Positions 51,307 through 63,565 of a stretch of DNA of 64,000 nucleotides are shown piece after piece. The notes beneath the pieces were generated by a model. It was not told the DNA's origin. It ran no database searches and saw only the letters and a list, made by a program, of their open reading frames with translations. How positions within the stretch are numbered: the stretch's first letter is position 1; the number at the start of each line of letters is the position of its first letter. Position numbers and translations under genes: made by a program. Origin of the DNA: Piscicola geometra (Eukaryota; Annelida; Clitellata; Hirudinida; Piscicolidae); contig OX030955.1 of the NCBI GenBank assembly GCA_943735955.1, positions 9,005,769 through 9,069,768 of the forward strand, in the 5' to 3' direction.

Positions 51307-54300
51307 GTTGAAAATAACTTCTCAATATTCTAAAACTTAAAAATAAATTAAAATAATTTAAAATAATAAATAGGTTCAAGTTTGTTTCAAATATTGTCTT
51401 TTCTCTTCTCCACAGAATGGCACTGAGTGTGATCCAGCGGAACATCCGGAGATGGATCGCCATAAAGAACTGGCAGTGGTGGAAGTTGTACACCCGCGTG
51501 AAGCCCCTTCTCAGCATCGCTAAGCAGGAAGACGAGTTCAAGAAACAGCAAGAAGAGTTCGAAAAGACCAAAGAAGAACTCACGAAGGTCCTAATGCTCT
51601 TTTAGTTTGTGTTTCAAAAGCTCTTAACATTTATTCAATGTGGCATTTTTTAATATAAACTTTTACAATTTGATTTCATAGATTTCAAAAGGCAAGAAGG
51701 AGTTAGAGGAGCAGAATGCGGTGTTGCAGAGGGCAAAGGAGGATCTGTACCTGGAGCTGCAAGCGGAACAGGCCAACGTGGCCGACATGGAGGAGAGAAT
51801 CGCTCAGCTGGTCAACCAAAAGGGAGACTACCACGAACAAGTTTGCGTTTAATTCAATTGAGTTTAATCCAAACTTTGAAGTAGACAGCATGAATAAAAT
51901 ATTTTAATAAAAGCTTTAAGATTAAAAAAAATATCATTCAGCTTAAAGAACTCGAAGAAAAGCTAAGCCACCAAGAAGCCCATTCAGAAAAACTAGAAAG
52001 TGATAAGGCAAAGTTGGAAGAGTGGGTTGTCAAGATGAAAGCCGAAATGGGAGATGTCGACACTGCTCTCAGGAAGGCAGAGCAGGAGAAGGTGCAGAAG
52101 GATGCACAAATCAAGTCGATGACTGAGAACATCAGCAGACAAGATGAAATAATTGCGAAACTGCAAAGAGAAAAGAAGGGATTAGAAGAAGAAATGAAAA
52201 ATCTTCAGCAGTCCCTGTCTTCTGAAGGAGAAAAAGTGGCCAACCTGACCAAACTTAAAGCCAAGCTCGAAAGAAGTTTGGAGGAAGTGAGTGCTTTTCA
52301 ATTTAATTTTATATAATTTATATTTTTATAATAAGAGATTAACAAAAGTATTTAAAAATTCTTTTTTCAATTTTTTTATTTCTTAAACTAGTCTGAAGAA
52401 AACTTGGAGAAAGAGAAGAAGGTGAGGGCTGACGTAGAGAAAGGGAAAAGGAAGTTGGAGTCAGACCTGAAGCAGCTGCAAGAAGCGTATGACGAGCTGG
52501 AACTAATCAGATCTGATCTAGTGGCAAAGAACAACAAGTAAAAGCCCTTTGCTGTGTTTTATTACGTGCCTGAGCCCCTTTTAGATGGAGTTTTTAAAAC
52601 TAGGCTCAAAATTGAAAATTAAAGGCTTTCTCAAACTTATCACAACCATTTGCAGGTACGAAGTGGAACTGCACTCTTTGGGTTCCAAACTCGAGAGCGA
52701 ACAGAGCCTCATCAGCCAGCTACAGAAAAAAATTAAAGAGTTGCAAGTAAAAATATTCAAAATTTCAAAATGAATTTAATTTTTCCATTTACATAAAAAA
52801 TGCAGTAAGAAAACTTTGTGTTAAAATTAAAGTATATAAAATGACCTAGGAAGCGTTTCGTAAACACAAGAAATGTAAACAACATCACTTAAAATCTAAG
52901 ATTATAAAATACAATTTAAAATGGACCAAGACGCTTTTGAAGAGTTCTGTAAAGTAATGACTCATTATTTTCGATGTTCATTCGGGATGATACATAAATG
53001 TGTGTCTTTTCATAATGATGACACAACTTCATACTTTATAGGCGAGAGTGGCAGAACTTGAAAGTGACTTGGAAGTGGAAAAAGTAGCAAGAAACAAGGT
53101 GAAAAATGATCTTTAAATTCACTACATTTTCAAATAGTCAATGTTTTAATTAATTCTTCATAAAATATTTTGTTTAAATCTCTAAAAACTGAAATACTCA
53201 CACGCCTCAGGTTGAGAAACAGAAGGTAGAACTGCAACGCACTCTCGATGACTTGGCGTACCAGCTGGAGGAGGCAGGTGGCGCAACGCAAGTTCAGTTG
53301 GACCTGAACCGAAAGAGAGAGGCAGAAATGCAGCGGTTGAGGAAGGAACTGGAAGACAGTCACGTGCAAGGCGAAATCAAGCTGAATAATTTGAAGAAAA
53401 AACATCAAGATGTCCTGAATGAGATTTCCGAACAAGCTGACCACTTGCAGAAGGCCAAGCAAAAGTTAGTTTGTGTTTATAATGGGGTGAAATTTATTCT
53501 ACGATGATTTTAAAATTTTCTGATTTAATTTTATTTTATATTCAGTAAAAAAATTTCGAGTGAATTTTTTACACAAATTTAAATACAGAACCGAAAAAGA
53601 AAAGCAGTCTCTAGCAACAGAGCTTGAGGATTACAAATCACAAAACGAAGCTCTTCACCGAAGCAAGGTTTAAAGCATAAATTTTACTTTGATTTGTATT
53701 TATTTATTTAAAAAATGATTTAATAAATTGCAGACTGCTAGTGACAAGACAATCAAAGATATGGAGTCACAGCTTTCAGATTTCGCTCAGAAGTTAGACA
53801 AGGCCCACAACGCCGTTGCAGATGCGGACCAGGAAAACTCTAAAGTTAAAACTTGCATTCTTCTCATTAATGCCTTTTTAAAATAAACCTATATTTGACT
53901 ATTAAACTTTAATATTCTTTTTCAAATTAATTCGCAGCTCTTGAATGAACTGAACGAAAAGTCCAAAAAGTTAGAGGATAGTCAGGTGATGATGCACCAT
54001 TTGAACAGCGCCAAAAATTCTCTGACGAAGCAGCAGCAGGAAATGAGTGGTCAGCTCGAAGAGGAACTAGCCACAAAAAACAAGATCCTAAATGACTACA
54101 AGAGATGCCAGGCAGAGTTGGAAGACTTGAAGATGTTGTTCGAAGACGAACAGGAAAGTAAATCGTCGCTTCAAAAAGCCTTCAACAAAACCCACAATGA
54201 AGTAACTAAATCTGGCATGTTTTGAGAATAAAAGTTACTTTATGCACGTCAAACAAATAGCGAATCAAATAAAACATTATTTTTCCATTTTTAAGCTGCA

Positions 54301-56798
54301 AGAAATGAAAAGGCATGTGGAGCAAAATGGTTTTTCAAGAGGAAGCGAAGACTGGGAAGAACTGAAACGGAAGCTCTCACAGAAAAACCTTGAGTTGGAG
54401 GACCAGTTGGAGGCACTCACGTCCAAGTACAACGGGGTGGAGAGTGTCAAGAGCAGACTGCAGGAAGAGCTGGAAGATATGTCCACCGAAGTTGAAAGGG
54501 TGAGTGGGTGTTAACGATTGAGTTTGTGGCATTGTTAATCATTAATTATAATTTCAAATTAACTTTTTTTTCTCTTTCAAGGCCAATAACTTCGCTTCTC
54601 AAGCCGAAAAGAGACAAAGGGTTTTCGACAAAACTATTATTGATTGGAGGAAAAGAGTTGAAGATTTACAGGTATAAACAAAAATTAATTTCTCTTTAAT
54701 TTTGCGCTTCAAAAATGTATATTTGAGAGTTTAGATAATTCACAAAACCTTCAGGCTGAGCTAGAGAGAAGCCAAGCTGAATGCAGACAGGCGTCCGCAG
54801 AGGTGTACAGGCTGAGAGCAGAAATGGAAGACGACAGAAGCTCGCTGGAGTCCATAAGGAAAGACAACGCGCACTTGAATGGTAAACACATTTATTAACT
54901 ATTTAAAAAACTAAATTGTTCTATCATTATCTCAGAGACCATTGAAGAGCTGAGTGATTTGATTAACGAAAACGAGAAGAAGAGATACGGGATGGAAAAA
55001 GTGAAGAAACAGTTGGAGGTGGAGATCGAAGGACTGCACTCGACGATGGCTGAGTACGACACCAACTTCAGCAGAGAACAGGCCAAGTATCAAAGGGCGC
55101 AAGCAGAACTGCTCGACATGAAGCATGGCGTCGACCAAAAAATACGCCAAAAAGAAGAGGAATTCGAAAACACTAGGTTGAAATATAATCAAATAAAAAT
55201 ACAATAATTGAGATTTGATCCCTTAACAAATGTTGAAATGCATCCTTCTAAACCAGACGAAACCACGTGAAAGCTTTGCAGTCGATGCAGGCGAGTCTCG
55301 AGGCAGAAAGTCGTGGAAAAGCCGAAGCCTTGAAAGCGAAGAAGAAAATGGAAACTGCAGTTAACGAGATGGAAGCTTCCTTGGACACCGCAAACAGATT
55401 AAGAGCCGATTCAGAAAAGTCGATCAAAAGACTTCAAACGCAGATTTTCGAACTCGAAACTGAAGTATGGCATTTCTCTTTAATTCATCATGAAAGTTTA
55501 ATGAAAAATCTTTTTCTAGCTTGCAGATCAGATAGCTTTGAAGAACGAGGCTAAAGAGTTCAGCAGTCACACCGAGAAAAGATTGATTCATCTGGAAGCA
55601 GAGTTGGAGGAGCTGAGTGCCAAGGCGGATGAGTTGGAGAAGCTCAAGAAGGAGTCTGATGCTGAGCTGCTGGAACATGAAAACTTGATCAGCGATCTCA
55701 GAGCCGAAAACAGCAACATGGCGATGATTAAGAAGAGGCTGGAATCAAACTTGCAAGAACTAAGAGTGAGTTACGTTCTCAAAAGTTATAAAACTAGATT
55801 TTGCAAAAAGTTAAATGCTTTTATGAATCTTTTATTGACTTTTCATTCCTAGGTTGAAGTTGAAAACCACAGTCTCGAGATGAGACAGCAAGAAGAGACT
55901 CTTGCTAAGGCTTTGTATGACATTGCCAAACTAAATGACGAGCTGGGCAGAGAAAAAGAAGAAACTATGAAAATCGACAAAGAAAAACGAGCTTTGGAAA
56001 GTCAATTGAAAGACCTACAATTGAATTTGGATGACATGGAAATGAACTACGGCAAAAGTGAAAAGAAGACCATTCAAAGGCTGGAACTGAGGATAAAAGC
56101 TCTCGAGTCCGAACTGGAAAACGAACACAAACATCGCCAAGACACGGAGAAGAGCCTGCGCAAACAAGAGAGAGCGATGAAAGACTTGGTATTGCAGTCT
56201 GAGGAAGACAAGAAGACTCATGAAAAACTCTTGGAAACTCTCGACGATATGAACAAGCGTCTGAGAGTCTATAAACTGCAACTCGACGAATCGGTATGAC
56301 ACCTCTGAAAACAATTACAATCTTGAATAAATATAATCATGATACTTCCAAACCACAAAAAACCATCACCCTCGAACCAGGAGGAAATAGCTTCAGTGAA
56401 TCTCTCCAAGTACCGTAAGGCTCAGAAGGAGCTGGAGGAGGCAGAGGATAGGGCTGAGAACGCAGAGGTGGACATGGCGAGACTGCGCTCTTTGAACCGA
56501 TCTTCTGCATCCGCCACCCGAGAAATTCCTCTCAGCAGCAGCTCCTACCACGGCTCCGTCTACTCCTCTCACCGCCCTGCAGGAGTAAGCTTTTTATTGC
56601 TTTTTATTGCTTATTTTTCTTCTAAACAACACGCAAAGAATAAATTGTCGCTAGAAAAGTATTGCTGTTGGGGTTGGCGTGTTATACGCTTCCTTTCGCA
56701 AGCGCACAAATGCATTGTCTAAAGCCTTCTGACGCGGTAAATCACAGAGGGGCTACAACATCTCATCGAAGGAACGTGTGACACTCTACCACGACTGA
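44891..56798 (+). CDS. Mhc: Type II myosin heavy chain, striated-muscle type, complete (39 exons)
   Basis: Actin-activated ATPase motor of thick filaments. Thirty-nine exons totalling 5886 nt give 1961 residues plus stop, the usual length for this family, and every phase joins. Motor: P-loop GESGAGKT (174-181), switch I NNNSSRF (233-239), switch [10 protein letters not shown] (457-464), Lys-rich loop 2, and reactive-cysteine helix with Cys at 687 and 697. Neck: two IQ motifs in exons 20-21, ending at the head-rod proline near 829. Then a continuous coiled-coil rod to about 1914 and a 47-residue Ser-rich tailpiece ending ERVTLYHD. Start ATG follows CAAA and fits the family N-terminus DPDFEFL. 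All introns are GT-AG except one GC-AG. The sequence is rather divergent, but no key residue is lost. Confidence 0.97.
51416..56798 (+). CDS. Mhc: Myosin exons 21-39: second IQ motif, coiled-coil rod and tailpiece
   Basis: Exons: 51416-51587, 51682-51840, 51942-52286, 52392-52537, 52656-52746, 53042-53098, 53211-53464, 53589-53667, 53734-53844, 53938-54201, 54296-54499, 54582-54671, 54755-54881, 54936-55176, 55257-55464, 55520-55765, 55853-56293, 56381-56584, 56748-56798. Exon 21 has IQ2, the [14 protein letters not shown] hinge and the start of S2. Exons 22-38 are heptad-patterned, rich in Glu, Lys, Leu and Gln, without proline. The rod is cut into 18 exons with introns of about 50-300 bp. 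The last exon encodes [15 protein letters not shown] and the stop. Confidence 0.95.
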
Positions 56799-56858
56799 AC
56801 TCCTGTATTCCACAACTCTTAAGCAGATCACGACGTAGATGTTAGTTGCATTTGAGAA

Positions 56859-56895
56859 AATAAAGTTTGATTATTTGATGCTTTTGTTGAATAAA
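56859..56895 (+). terminator. Two polyadenylation signals, myosin gene
   Basis: AATAAA at 56859-56864 and again at 56890-56895, about 60 and 92 bp after the stop codon, each followed by T/G-rich sequence. Confidence 0.55.
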
Positions 56896-58075
56896 GTTAC
56901 GACACTAGATGTTACATATTAGCAGCCTTATCGCCTTAAAAAAACGAATTGTTTTGTTGCTCTATTTTGTGAAATGGGACTAACGTGGCAAAGCTGCTGC
57001 ATGGATAGAGGGTTGACCAATCGAGATATTTTTATTTTGAAACAATGATCTCTTAGCTTTTCAAGAATTTTGATTATTTACTATATTTTTATAAGCATTC
57101 AAAAAAATGTTTCATTAACGAAAAGCTTGTAGACGATTTTTTAGAGAAAAATTCATCAAGCATGTTTTCTCCTCGTTCATTTATTTTGGATTCCTCGTTC
57201 AAGATCCTTAGCTGTTCAAAATAAAATGTTCTAAACGCTGAGCTATTTTTATTTTCGAATCTTCTCTAACATGAAAAGAATAATCTTAACTGCTAAATAG
57301 CTAATTTTTAATACTTAAATAAGATTAAACTAAAATCATAAGTTCTATTTTTATATCATGCACTAGATGGGCCACAAATATAAAGATTTTCAAAAATTAT
57401 TTTATTGCTGAATGTGTATACACAGGCAATAAAACAAAGTATAGGACACAAGGTGATAAAATAGAGAGATCTACAAAGATATACTGTGGAAAAGATTAGC
57501 AGGGGGTTGGAGTGTTATTGAATGAGCAAAATGTGTTTAGAAGGTCTGGGAAGGTTTGTAATGATAAAATTTTGCCAGTTTTTCAATACTTAATTTTTCA
57601 AAGCAACAAACGATGTAATATCACACTAAATCAAACAACTGGCGCCTATCACGAATAATTGCTATTTGGAGTAAGGTTTGTCATCGCGCTTTCTAGTGCT
57701 AACGAGGAGCAAATTAAAATCGGATTTTTCAAATTCTTTTGAAAGTCAATCCATACAGGCGTTCTATTGTAGGCGAAACAGAAAGTCAAAGCAGCTTGAA
57801 TAAATTCTTGAATATGCTTTCTAATTCAATCATCAATACTGCCTCTAATCACGAACATTCAGCTGGTTCTAACATTACAATGTAAAAGAAATTGTGGAAA
57901 AAAAGGTTAAAAAGTAAATTCGTTTTTCTAAAATAATAAGAATATTTGAAATGGAAAAAAAATTATCTTTGACATAAAGCATCGCTGCAGGCGACATTCA
58001 AATGCTAAGAGCTAATTTATGGAACAACATTGGAACAAACAGATAAAAACTGCGGACTACAGATACTTCCAGTGT

Positions 58076-58192
58076 CTACTGCAACTGGCATTTGTCGGTC
58101 GCTCCTGAAACTGTGGTCATCACTGTGCCAGGCAGCTCTTTCACTCTGGCTGTCAGGTCGTCCAGGTTCTTCGGGAATCCAGCTGCTCCTGC
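58076..58192 (-). CDS. Unidentified C-terminal exon ending in a CaaX-like tetrapeptide
   Basis: After a plausible acceptor (CACAATGCAG) the minus strand reads AAGFPKNLDDLTARVKELPG, then TVMTTVSGATDKCQLQ and TAG. The codon choice (many G/C third positions) stands out from the AT-rich surroundings. An alternative acceptor further upstream (ATTCAG near 58230) would add about a dozen residues. Cys-Gln-Leu-Gln at the very end fits a CaaX prenylation box with Gln as the last residue. I do not recognise the family. It could be the last exon of a separate gene, or less likely of the SLC20 gene to the right. Confidence 0.45.
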   Translation of the reverse strand, partial: AGAAGFPKNLDDLTARVKELPGTVMTTVSGATDKCQLQ

Positions 58193-61178
58193 ATTGTGGT
58201 TATGTTTTTGTTTATGCTGTTCGCAGCTGAATGTGAGTTTGATGAAACAAAAATGAAACATTTGTTCTACAGTCTTCTATAGAATAAACCCTTGTATTTG
58301 ACAATCTATTCATTTTACAACGTCTTTTTTCAGCTTTTTCAGTTCACTTACAGTGTGGTTAGTTGCAAAGATATTTGATCCAACTTGACGTAAGCTATGC
58401 AAATCCATTTTAAAATAAAATATTCGAAATTTATGTGAAACTCCAAAACTAACGACTAAATTGTAAATTTAAAATTCTCATGAATATTTTATGAGTCTAA
58501 ACAAACAAGATTTATTTTCTACAATTCGAGAAATTTGAAAAAATATTTTTACAAATAAATGTTTTTTTCTTTGCTTAATTTAAAAAGCAATCATAGAGAT
58601 TGATGGTGCAAAAGAGGCAGTTGTAAGTGATGGATTCCTGCCGAGCAGCTGATCATTTTGGGACGCCATTCTTCCATTGTACATCGTTATCACACTACTA
58701 TTTGCTCTGTCGCACCAAGCAGTCATTTATTTTCAAAAAGATTCCATTTTTTATTTTTCTAGCCTAATCTTTTCTAGCAAAAAAATGTGTTTGGAAGTCT
58801 ACGAATGAACACTCTTAGCAATTTGTGCTTTGGTTCAAAATTTTAAAATGTGCACGCCTTCAACCCTCTTCTTCATGATAATCTCTTTATTCAAGCGGGC
58901 ACGCAGCCTCAATTATTGTGCGCATAATGCGAAAGGTTAGCTTGGAGACGTTATTCGAGAGTTCTCTTTTCGGGCGTGATTATCGTGCCCGAAGAAATAA
59001 AATTGGAGACTTAAAAGAGATTTTTCCAAACACCGTGCTTGAATATTTATAAGCAGTCTTACAACTTAGGCTCAAGATTCTATTGTGTTTGAAATCAACA
59101 TTTTGATTAAAAAGAGATGAGTGTTAAACCAGATTTCATAAGTATTTTTGCTTCTTTCTAGTTTATAAACTATATTACACTTAATCTCTCAGTTTTTTAG
59201 TTTCAATGTTTTTAAAAGCCTCTTTTAAATAAATAAAAATTCTGAATTAATTAAACTAAGAGACAAAGAACAAACTGTATCATACTTGTTTTTCTCAAAA
59301 TTTTTCTATGTTTTCGTTATTTTGTTAAAAGCATGACAAAAGAGAATAAAACAGCTCTTACCTAATCAATCCAATAGGTATCACACTATTCAATAGAAAT
59401 AAACAGACAATGAAAGATATAGTCATCTAACAACAAATCTATTACTTTTGAGCCGCCTAACCATTTATGAGATATCTTAGACGAAAGAGTATTTCTTCCA
59501 AATGTCCATAATCTTTATCTTTCTCAATATTCAGATCTTCATTCTTAGAGTTCGTTTGCAAACATTACGCCCGTGGTCAGAATAATTTCGGATTATTTGC
59601 TCAATCTCGGAAAATACTCAATAATTTTGTGAGTGGGCTGTTGTGTCAGATAACATACAAATAAGACAAATCGTGAAAAATTGAATAAAAAGATATAAAA
59701 GTGGAAAAATTGTGCTCAAATTGTGGCAAATTCGAGATAAAGAGCATTGGGAGAAGTTTTAAAACCTTTTAGAAAATTTACACTAAACTTTTTTTACCTC
59801 TAAATTTACATTTTTTCAATTTAGTTTAAAAAATTCAACGACTTTAATTGTTTATTTATCTTTTTTCTTTAAATATCACGGCTATAAAAGAATTAACTGA
59901 AAAAAAGTAAAGAGCATCAAAAAGAATTTATAAGAGCTGTAACAATAAAATAATTCAGGAAATGTGAAAGAAAACTAATTGAAAAATGTATTTCAAAGAA
60001 AGATGTTAAAGATGACCCAGAAGGAAAGTGTTTCATTTTTGTGTTGCTGAGAAATGTTAACTGTGATGGACGAGGAATGATGAAGGAAAAATGAAAACGG
60101 AGAATTGTTGGGAATGAAATGGTTTTGCAAAACTGGGAAATTATAAAGATTTGTTTTAAAACACGCATTTATAGACTACTTTTAGTTTTAAAATTGAACT
60201 GAATGGTTTCACTCTTCCACAAATCTATCTTCCATTTGTACGTTCATGTATTTTTAACTTTCTTAAATATATTTTCTCCAACTTTTCATCTATCCTCTTT
60301 CAAACTGTCTCAGCACCTTCCCACGCAACAACAGGACAAGCATGAATGCAGACCAAAGACTTTTCTGGATTATTATTTTTTGCTTGAGCCTTCTACCCGT
60401 CCATCATCATTATGTCCTGACATCTACTACCGCTATAAACATCACCACGATCATCCTATCTATCCTAGCTGCTGTCGCCATTATCATCATCAAAATATTT
60501 ATTAATTTTAAAGCATTTTTGGAGTAAAAGCCCATATTTTTCTCCTTCTTTCAGTTGAACGAGTTTTTCAAGAAAGCTTGTCGTTCGTTTAATCCTTTCT
60601 CATTATACATTGCCTCATAATTTTTTTTTCTTTGAGTAAGCAGCCAATTCATTCACCATCATGCTTATTATTATAAACAGAAAAAAATATTTTTAGAGGT
60701 AGTGTCTTTAGTGATTAATGAGTCATCTTTTAGTATTCCAATTTCATATTGTCTTTAAAATCAATGAGAAAATCAAATTATTTAGAAAATAACTCATTTT
60801 TCATTTATTAAAAAAACTTTCATATTATAAACCATAAAAACTTTAAAACTTAACCAATAGAATTAGTTTCGCATCTGTGTACATTTTCAGTAATGAAGGC
60901 AAAACAGTATCAACTGGACTATTGAAGGCAATCCTTTGAAATAATAATGCATCCAGAAGATTCAGTTATTTTGATAAACGATCCATTTCTAGAGAGAAGC
61001 AGAGATTATGCGTTGTGGGAGGATTCACAATAGCTGGACTGTCTCCCTTTGTAAACCTTTGCAAAAAGCATCAACTCCATTTATGAAAAGTATGTTTAGT
61101 GCCTAGAAATGACTGGGATTCTTTTCTTTGTAAAAATGTTCCACTATTGCTTTTATCTTCTTCATTACCAACCGAATT

Positions 61179-61378
61179 NNNNNNNNNNNNNNNNNNNNNN
61201 NNNNNNNNNNNNNNNNNNNNNNNNNNNNNNNNNNNNNNNNNNNNNNNNNNNNNNNNNNNNNNNNNNNNNNNNNNNNNNNNNNNNNNNNNNNNNNNNNNNN
61301 NNNNNNNNNNNNNNNNNNNNNNNNNNNNNNNNNNNNNNNNNNNNNNNNNNNNNNNNNNNNNNNNNNNNNNNNNNNNNN
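61179..61378. other. Assembly gap of exactly 200 N
   Basis: The round length suggests a placeholder of unknown true size. It abuts a minisatellite, which probably caused the break, and lies where the second half of the PiT gene would be expected. Confidence 0.98.
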
Positions 61379-61858
61379 CAACCACCCATGCATACACCCA
61401 CCCATATAACCACCCATGCATGCAACCACCCATGCATACACCCACCCATATAACCACCCATGCATGCAATCACCCATGCATGCAACCACCCATGCATGCA
61501 CCCACCCAGCCATGACGCCACCCATGCATACACCCACCCATACACCCACCCATACATGCACCCACCCATGCATATAACCACCCATGCATACACCCACACA
61601 TGCATGCAACCAACCATGCATACACCCACGCATGCATGCAACCAACCATGCATACACCCACCCATGCATACACCCACCCATACACCCACCAACCCATGCA
61701 CCCACCCATGCACCCACCAACCCATGCACCCACCCATGCATACACCCACCCATGCATATAACCACCCATGCATACACCCACCCATATAACCACCCATGCA
61801 TACACCCACCCATATAAACACCCATGCATGCACCCACCTAGCCATGCACCCAGCCTAC
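61379..61858. repeat. CCCATGCATACACCCAC minisatellite
   Basis: Continuous imperfect units of ACCCATGCATACACCC with variants CCATATAACC and ATGCATGCAACC, about 480 bp up to the gap. It starts directly after the donor of PiT exon d. All frames on both strands stay open across it (Met/His/Thr/Pro or Trp/Val/Gly-rich), which is repeat artefact. Confidence 0.95.
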
Positions 61859-63264
61859 CCTTGATCTTCCTCCTCTGCCAGGGCACCACGAGCAGGAAGA
61901 CTAGCAGGGCGGTGAGGAGACCACAAACGAAGCTGATCAGGAAGGTCGCCCAAAGAGGCAGTAAGTGCAAGTAGAACACTGAGGTGCATGGAGGGATGAA
62001 TTGATGGGTACACGTATGAATGGATAAATTGATGGGTAGATGCATGCGTGAATGGATGAGTGGATGGATTGATGAGTGGATGAATTGATGAATGGATGAA
62101 TTGATGAATGGATGAATTGATGAATGGATGAATTGATGAATGGATGAATTTATGAGTGGATGAATTTATGAGTGGATGAATTGATGGGTAGATGCATGGA
62201 TGGATGGATGAGTTGATGCACGCATAAAAGGATGAATGGATACATTAGTAGACGAGATATTTAGTCTGAAATGCAACGCTATGCAAGGTAATCGAACTTT
62301 GAGGGCCGTCGTAAAAGACAGAGAAGACGTTGACAGAGATGGTGAGTGCGTACAGGACTGGCAGGAACCTCAAGCCTGGCTCTAAGGGCTCTTTCTGTGG
62401 TGGTTGACGAACTCTAATGTTGGTAACCTACATTTCTCTACATCTACACCGCTGAAATAGCACTTGGTTATGATGCGACCGGGAATTTGTGTTTAGTTGG
62501 ATGAATGGTAGGACGAAGGATGATTTCAATGACAAACGCACACCTTGTTAAGGATGAATTTTTGACAAGCCCAGAAGAAAAAGACTGACACCACGCCAGC
62601 CAGCACTGGAGACAACAGCCATGAGCCTCCTATGAGATTAATTATAGAATTAATTATAATTTGTAAACTTATAAACTTAGAATTTATGATTAAGCCTAAA
62701 ATGATGCTACTTAGCGATCAGCAGAAGCTAGACGTCATCAGGTAAATAGGCCCTGTGTCATCCCCATTGACACAACAACAAGATGGACAGTTTCAAGCCA
62801 GAATGAACATTTTTGAGTTCAAGCCATCGGTCTAGAAACCAATTATTTACGGAGGTCACTTTCAGTTTCTTTCAGCCTGAACGACCAAGTAGTAGCAGTA
62901 GTACGCTTTCATATTTAACGGATGAAAAAGTAAAATGAATAAATACGTGTGCTGTGAAGTAATAAACAACCACTCGAACCATGAAAGTTCATAAGCCCTT
63001 TAAAACATTCCTTCAAGTATTTGTTTACTTGTTCACATATGCTAGACTTATTACAGCCTTAATGGAGGATTAATTCGTTTGCGATCCAGACCAAGCACTT
63101 CCAATTTATTCATAACGGTCCGTTATTAAGATTTGAATGCGTTTCGGTGAACTTAGTTTGAATAACTTTGTTCATCAGTATGGCTGGTTGGTTGGTAAAC
63201 AAGGGCACGGAAGTCAAACAAAACTGATAAGCAAACAATGAAATGCAAACATTCACACACACAC

Positions 63265-63347
<83 letters not shown>

Positions 63348-63565
63348 ACACACACACACACACAAACCTCCTCCCCACACACACACACGCAAAACACACA
63401 CACCCCCCCCCCAAACAAACACACCGATGAATCCTAGTTTATACCACTTGACATTGTGGACTCCGTTGGCGACCAGTGCAAAGCCGATGGTGGAGCCGAT
63501 GATGCTGTGAGTGGCCGATATGGGCAGTCGGAGCATCGTCGCCGCTATGCACCATATGCACGAGC
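61859..63565 (-). CDS. SLC20/PiT-type sodium-phosphate cotransporter, four internal exons (partial)
   Basis: Plasma-membrane Na+/Pi symporter family. Exons on the minus strand: 63425-63565 (RLPISATHSIIGSTIGFALV, the PiT signature with a Thr-His motif, then NGVHNVKWYKL), 62544-62629 (GSWLLSPVLAGVVSVFFFW, FILNK), 62298-62394 (KEPLEPGLRFLPVLYALT, VNVFSVFYDG) and 61859-61978 (LPLWATFLISFVCGLLTALL, VVPWQRRKIK). Phases join exactly (1, 0, 1). Together these cover part of the N-terminal half, up to the start of the large cytoplasmic loop. The 5' exons lie beyond the right edge; the C-terminal half is either in the assembly gap or missing. Confidence 0.92.
62066..62200. repeat. 16-bp minisatellite (GGATGAATTGATGAAT)
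   Basis: About eight units in the PiT intron between exons 62298-62394 and 61859-61978. Confidence 0.88.
63257..63424. repeat. (CA)n microsatellite next to a PiT splice donor
   Basis: CA runs at 63257-63363 and an interrupted tail to 63424, including a run of nine or so C at about 63404-63412. On the minus strand this is a GT-rich tract that begins at the exon's donor. Confidence 0.95.

Larger units (their letters stand above)
56799..61178. other. AT-rich region between myosin and the PiT gene
   Basis: Apart from the terminal exon at 58076-58192 I see no gene. The SLC20 C-terminal half (a second THC motif, GGNDVSNAIGP) was looked for on the minus strand and not found. Open frames at 60203-60527 lack protein-like composition. 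Confidence 0.55.

Noticed and set aside
61071..62045. Long open frames on both strands through the gap and the CCCATGCAT repeat
   Set aside because: They run through N bases and tandem repeat. Only the part encoding LPLWATFLISF to RRKIK (61859-61978) is real.
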